The position numbers were made by a program, and so were the translations under genes. This document shows, one piece after another, positions 62,190-64,000 of a stretch of 64,000 nucleotides of DNA. This stretch comes from Cliona cf. orientalis (lineage: Eukaryota; Porifera; Demospongiae; Clionaida; Clionaidae): contig OZ005693.1 in NCBI GenBank assembly GCA_963930775.1, forward strand, positions 6,820,001 through 6,884,000. Reading direction: 5' to 3'. The number at the start of each line of letters is the position of its first letter. Position 1 is the first letter of the stretch. The notes beneath the pieces were generated by a model. That model was not told the origin of the DNA. It ran no database searches and worked only from the letters and a program-made list of their open reading frames with translations.

Positions 62190-62400
62190 TAAAAATCATA
62201 TCCTTAGGCTGTGACCATTTCCAGCAGCTACCACTCCTGTGCAGCACACTCACTTCCACCCCCTCAATATCAGTAACCTCCCCAGGATATTGTTCCCCAT
62301 CGTATGCAACCACAACCCACTGTCCAACCTCCACATCAATAGCATTTGAGGCGGTGCGTTTGCCCTCTTCATCTTTGTTCGGGTCTGTGCAGATACGAAT
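62190..62400 (-). pseudogene. C-terminal chromo/Tudor-like domain of the transposase, inverted
   Basis: The minus strand reads CTDPNKDEEGKR, VEVGQWVVVAYDGEQYPGEV, GVEVSVLHRSGSCWKWSQ and KDMIFI. This VGxWVVVxYDGxxYPGxV domain normally ends proteins of the family encoded on the plus strand just upstream, and here it has the opposite orientation, still inside the TIRs. A small barrel fold is likely (inference from the pattern). Confidence 0.6.
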
Positions 62401-62989
62401 AGACTGAACTACTTAGTATTTGCATATTGTGTGCTTAGCATAGTTTATAATGTATCCACGTGTAGTATTTGAAGGAATTGCAGGGTAATAATCACAATTA
62501 ACTATACTTCCGTCACAATCTAAGTAACAGTTTCCTATCATGTGTGGACACGTTAAAATTTTTTTTGAAGTACCATAAGATAGTACTATATTCAACCTTT
62601 GTGTCAAAGACAGTGCTGTCATGTGCACAATCACAGAATTTCAACTCTGATTCCATTTACCCTGCAATTCCGCATTTGTCTGCATACTTCCATCACGGGC
62701 ACATAAAGTAGCATCTTCTCTTCCCTGTGATTAGATTACAATTTTTTCTTGTTTTAGTTTCAACTTAAGGTTAACCTTCAACCTAGTGTACAGTGAAAAA
62801 AAGAAACCCCCCCTTCCTTGATGTAGGATACGACCGAATTTGTTATCTGATTTGTACTTCCGTCACGGTGGAATTGCCCTAATCGACATACAGTGCAGGC
62901 AGCTGTGCAGATAAGTGGTTATGTTTGCAGCATTACTATTGTGGGAACTTTGTGGATTTGGTCTAGTGCCTGCATAGTAGAAGTTAGCC

Positions 62990-63145
62990 AGCAGCCTTTC
63001 ACCAAGTGACCATTACCTACTACTAGTACTAGCTACACTCCTCCCACTTTCACCAATTTGGCGATCTACGCGACTAGACAATCGCCAGAAGCCATTGGAC
63101 ATCACCAATTGCGATTTTGGCGACTGTCTGGGGAACCACTGCTGT
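62990..63145. repeat. Dispersed repeat shared with 9518-9660
   Basis: An inverted relative: CACTTTCACCAATTTGGCG, CAGAAGCCATTGGACATCAC and CTGTCTGGGGAACCACTG. Confidence 0.5.
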
Positions 63146-63295
63146 TAGGCACAGGTTTTCTTCCTGTGGAGATATAAGCGCATGCGCTTAATAGTGGAAA
63201 AATACGATGCACCTTTAAATGTTTCATGTATATGCATATGCATATGTATTGTAATGTATGGCACAATAAAATTAATGTGATCTCTGCTTCACAGA

Positions 63296-63830
63296 ACAAA
63301 TGTTAGAAGCCAGACTAAGCCTCGCATCCCGATCAGTGACCCGACTAGCACAAGGGAAATAGTGGTAAAGCAACTTCAAGACAAGGAATGGAATCACCAG
63401 CAGCTACTAGTGGCTATGAAGAATACAGTGGTAGAGGAACATCTGCAAGCCACAACTGTGGAATGTGAAAAATTGCGCGATGAGTTGAACGAAAGTAAAG
63501 CAAATAATGAGGACTTGAACAAATAGATGCGAAAGAAGGAGGAGGAGAGTCAGAGTTTCCAGCACCAAGTACAATAGGCTACAAGTAGGGTGTAGGAGCT
63601 GCAAGATAGATTTGAGAAAACGAGCAGTGAGTAGTAAAGCAAAGAATGAGGACTTGGGTGACCAGAATAACGACCTACATAAAATCGTGTGGCGATTGAA
63701 GGTGTTTGAAGGTGGAGATTGCTACCAATCATAAACTGCTTAAAGAAGAGGAGCTTTCGCAGCAAAGGCTAATGGAGCGGTTGCAGAGGATGGAGCTCCA
63801 GTTCAAAGCACTAAATCAGTGATGTTCCAT
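63296..63830 (+). pseudogene. Coiled-coil gene fragment at the right end
   Basis: A gcttcacag acceptor precedes an open stretch (TNVRSQTKPRIPISDPTSTR, IVVKQLQDKEWNHQQLLVAM, VECEKLRDELNESKANNEDL) up to a TAG at about 63524. Beyond it the same charged, heptad-like pattern goes on in several frames with stops, including a second copy of AGTAAAGCAAAnAATGAGGACTTG at 63638. It suggests a decayed coiled-coil gene or internal repeat. Family unknown. Confidence 0.4.
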
Positions 63831-64000
63831 CATTGTTGAAAGGGGATGACCCAGATTTTATTTCTCCACCTTCCCCCACTGGTTAAGTCCACCCTTGCTT
63901 AGTCACTCCTGTTATTATTCTAAGCACCTGCAATGTCATAGGTTCTCCCCCTCAACAAATGGAAGTCAAGCATCTATGACATGAGTTATTTTCTACCTCT

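Larger units (their letters stand above)
59736..62879 (+). mobile_element. 3.1-kb TIR DNA transposon with damaged transposase
   Basis: Terminal inverted repeats GGGCAATTCCA (59736-59746) and TGGAATTGCCC (62869-62879), flanked by TAAT on both sides (59732-59735, 62880-62883). TACTTCCGTCACA words occur near both ends in several copies (60090-60300 and 62500-62865), typical of subterminal transposase sites. The coding region is on the plus strand, except for its last domain, which is inverted. It abuts the outer end of the foldback at 57265-59735. Confidence 0.85.

Noticed and set aside
62035-62334. Upstream exon of the Tudor gene (minus strand, VGQWVVVAYDG)
   Set aside because: The pattern is that of the transposase family's last domain, lies inside the TIRs, and has no suitable splice phase to 56462.
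1-64000. CRISPR arrays, bacterial operons, rRNA genes
   Set aside because: No regularly spaced identical repeats, ribosome-binding sites or rRNA-like stretches; gene structure is intron-based throughout.

Overview
The window looks like animal nuclear DNA. It is AT-rich, gene-poor and full of DNA transposons and MITEs, and it carries two multi-exon genes with GT-AG introns, both on the minus strand. I see no bacterial, plasmid or phage organisation. The protein types (monoglyceride lipase, a multi-Tudor germline protein) and the mix of OTU-Helitron, Penelope GIY-YIG, hAT, Ulp1-bearing foldback and TTAA elements suit an early-branching metazoan. A sponge is my best guess, but that is inference only.

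Gene 1 (662-14297, minus) is a complete seven-exon monoglyceride lipase / alpha-beta hydrolase of 280 residues. All splice phases agree and the Ser-Asp-His triad is intact at 110/227/257. Its introns hold a foldback element with long inverted arms (2283-3554), a MITE with a second element nested in it (3930-4786), a foldback carrying a broken Ulp1-type peptidase (5825-7500), and Helitron-type and palindrome-ended repeats.

Region 15.2-23 kb is a decayed Helitron (OTU protease, HUH Rep nuclease, start of the helicase) whose 5' end is exact and whose 3' part is lost. It is followed by an OB-fold gene remnant and a degenerate 45-bp-period minisatellite. At least five non-autonomous relatives share the Helitron's ends and are scattered through the window. 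Region 23-33 kb is mostly MITEs.

Gene 2 (33259-56462, minus, both ends missing) is a multi-Tudor protein built from ten phase-compatible exons: extended Tudor A, extended Tudor B, an acidic linker, a CCCH zinc finger, then extended Tudor C. Such proteins usually scaffold the piRNA/germ-granule pathway. Its introns carry a Penelope GIY-YIG fragment, a hAT fragment, many MITEs, and what may be the 3' end of an unrelated gene on the opposite strand (35689-36182).

Region 57.2-62.9 kb is a stack of nested transposons: a foldback whose left arm is split by a MITE, which is itself split by a Helitron-like element. Next to it lies a 3.1-kb TIR transposon with a damaged transposase, a probable solo LTR inside the transposase, and an inverted C-terminal domain. 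The last kilobase has an exon-like coiled-coil fragment.
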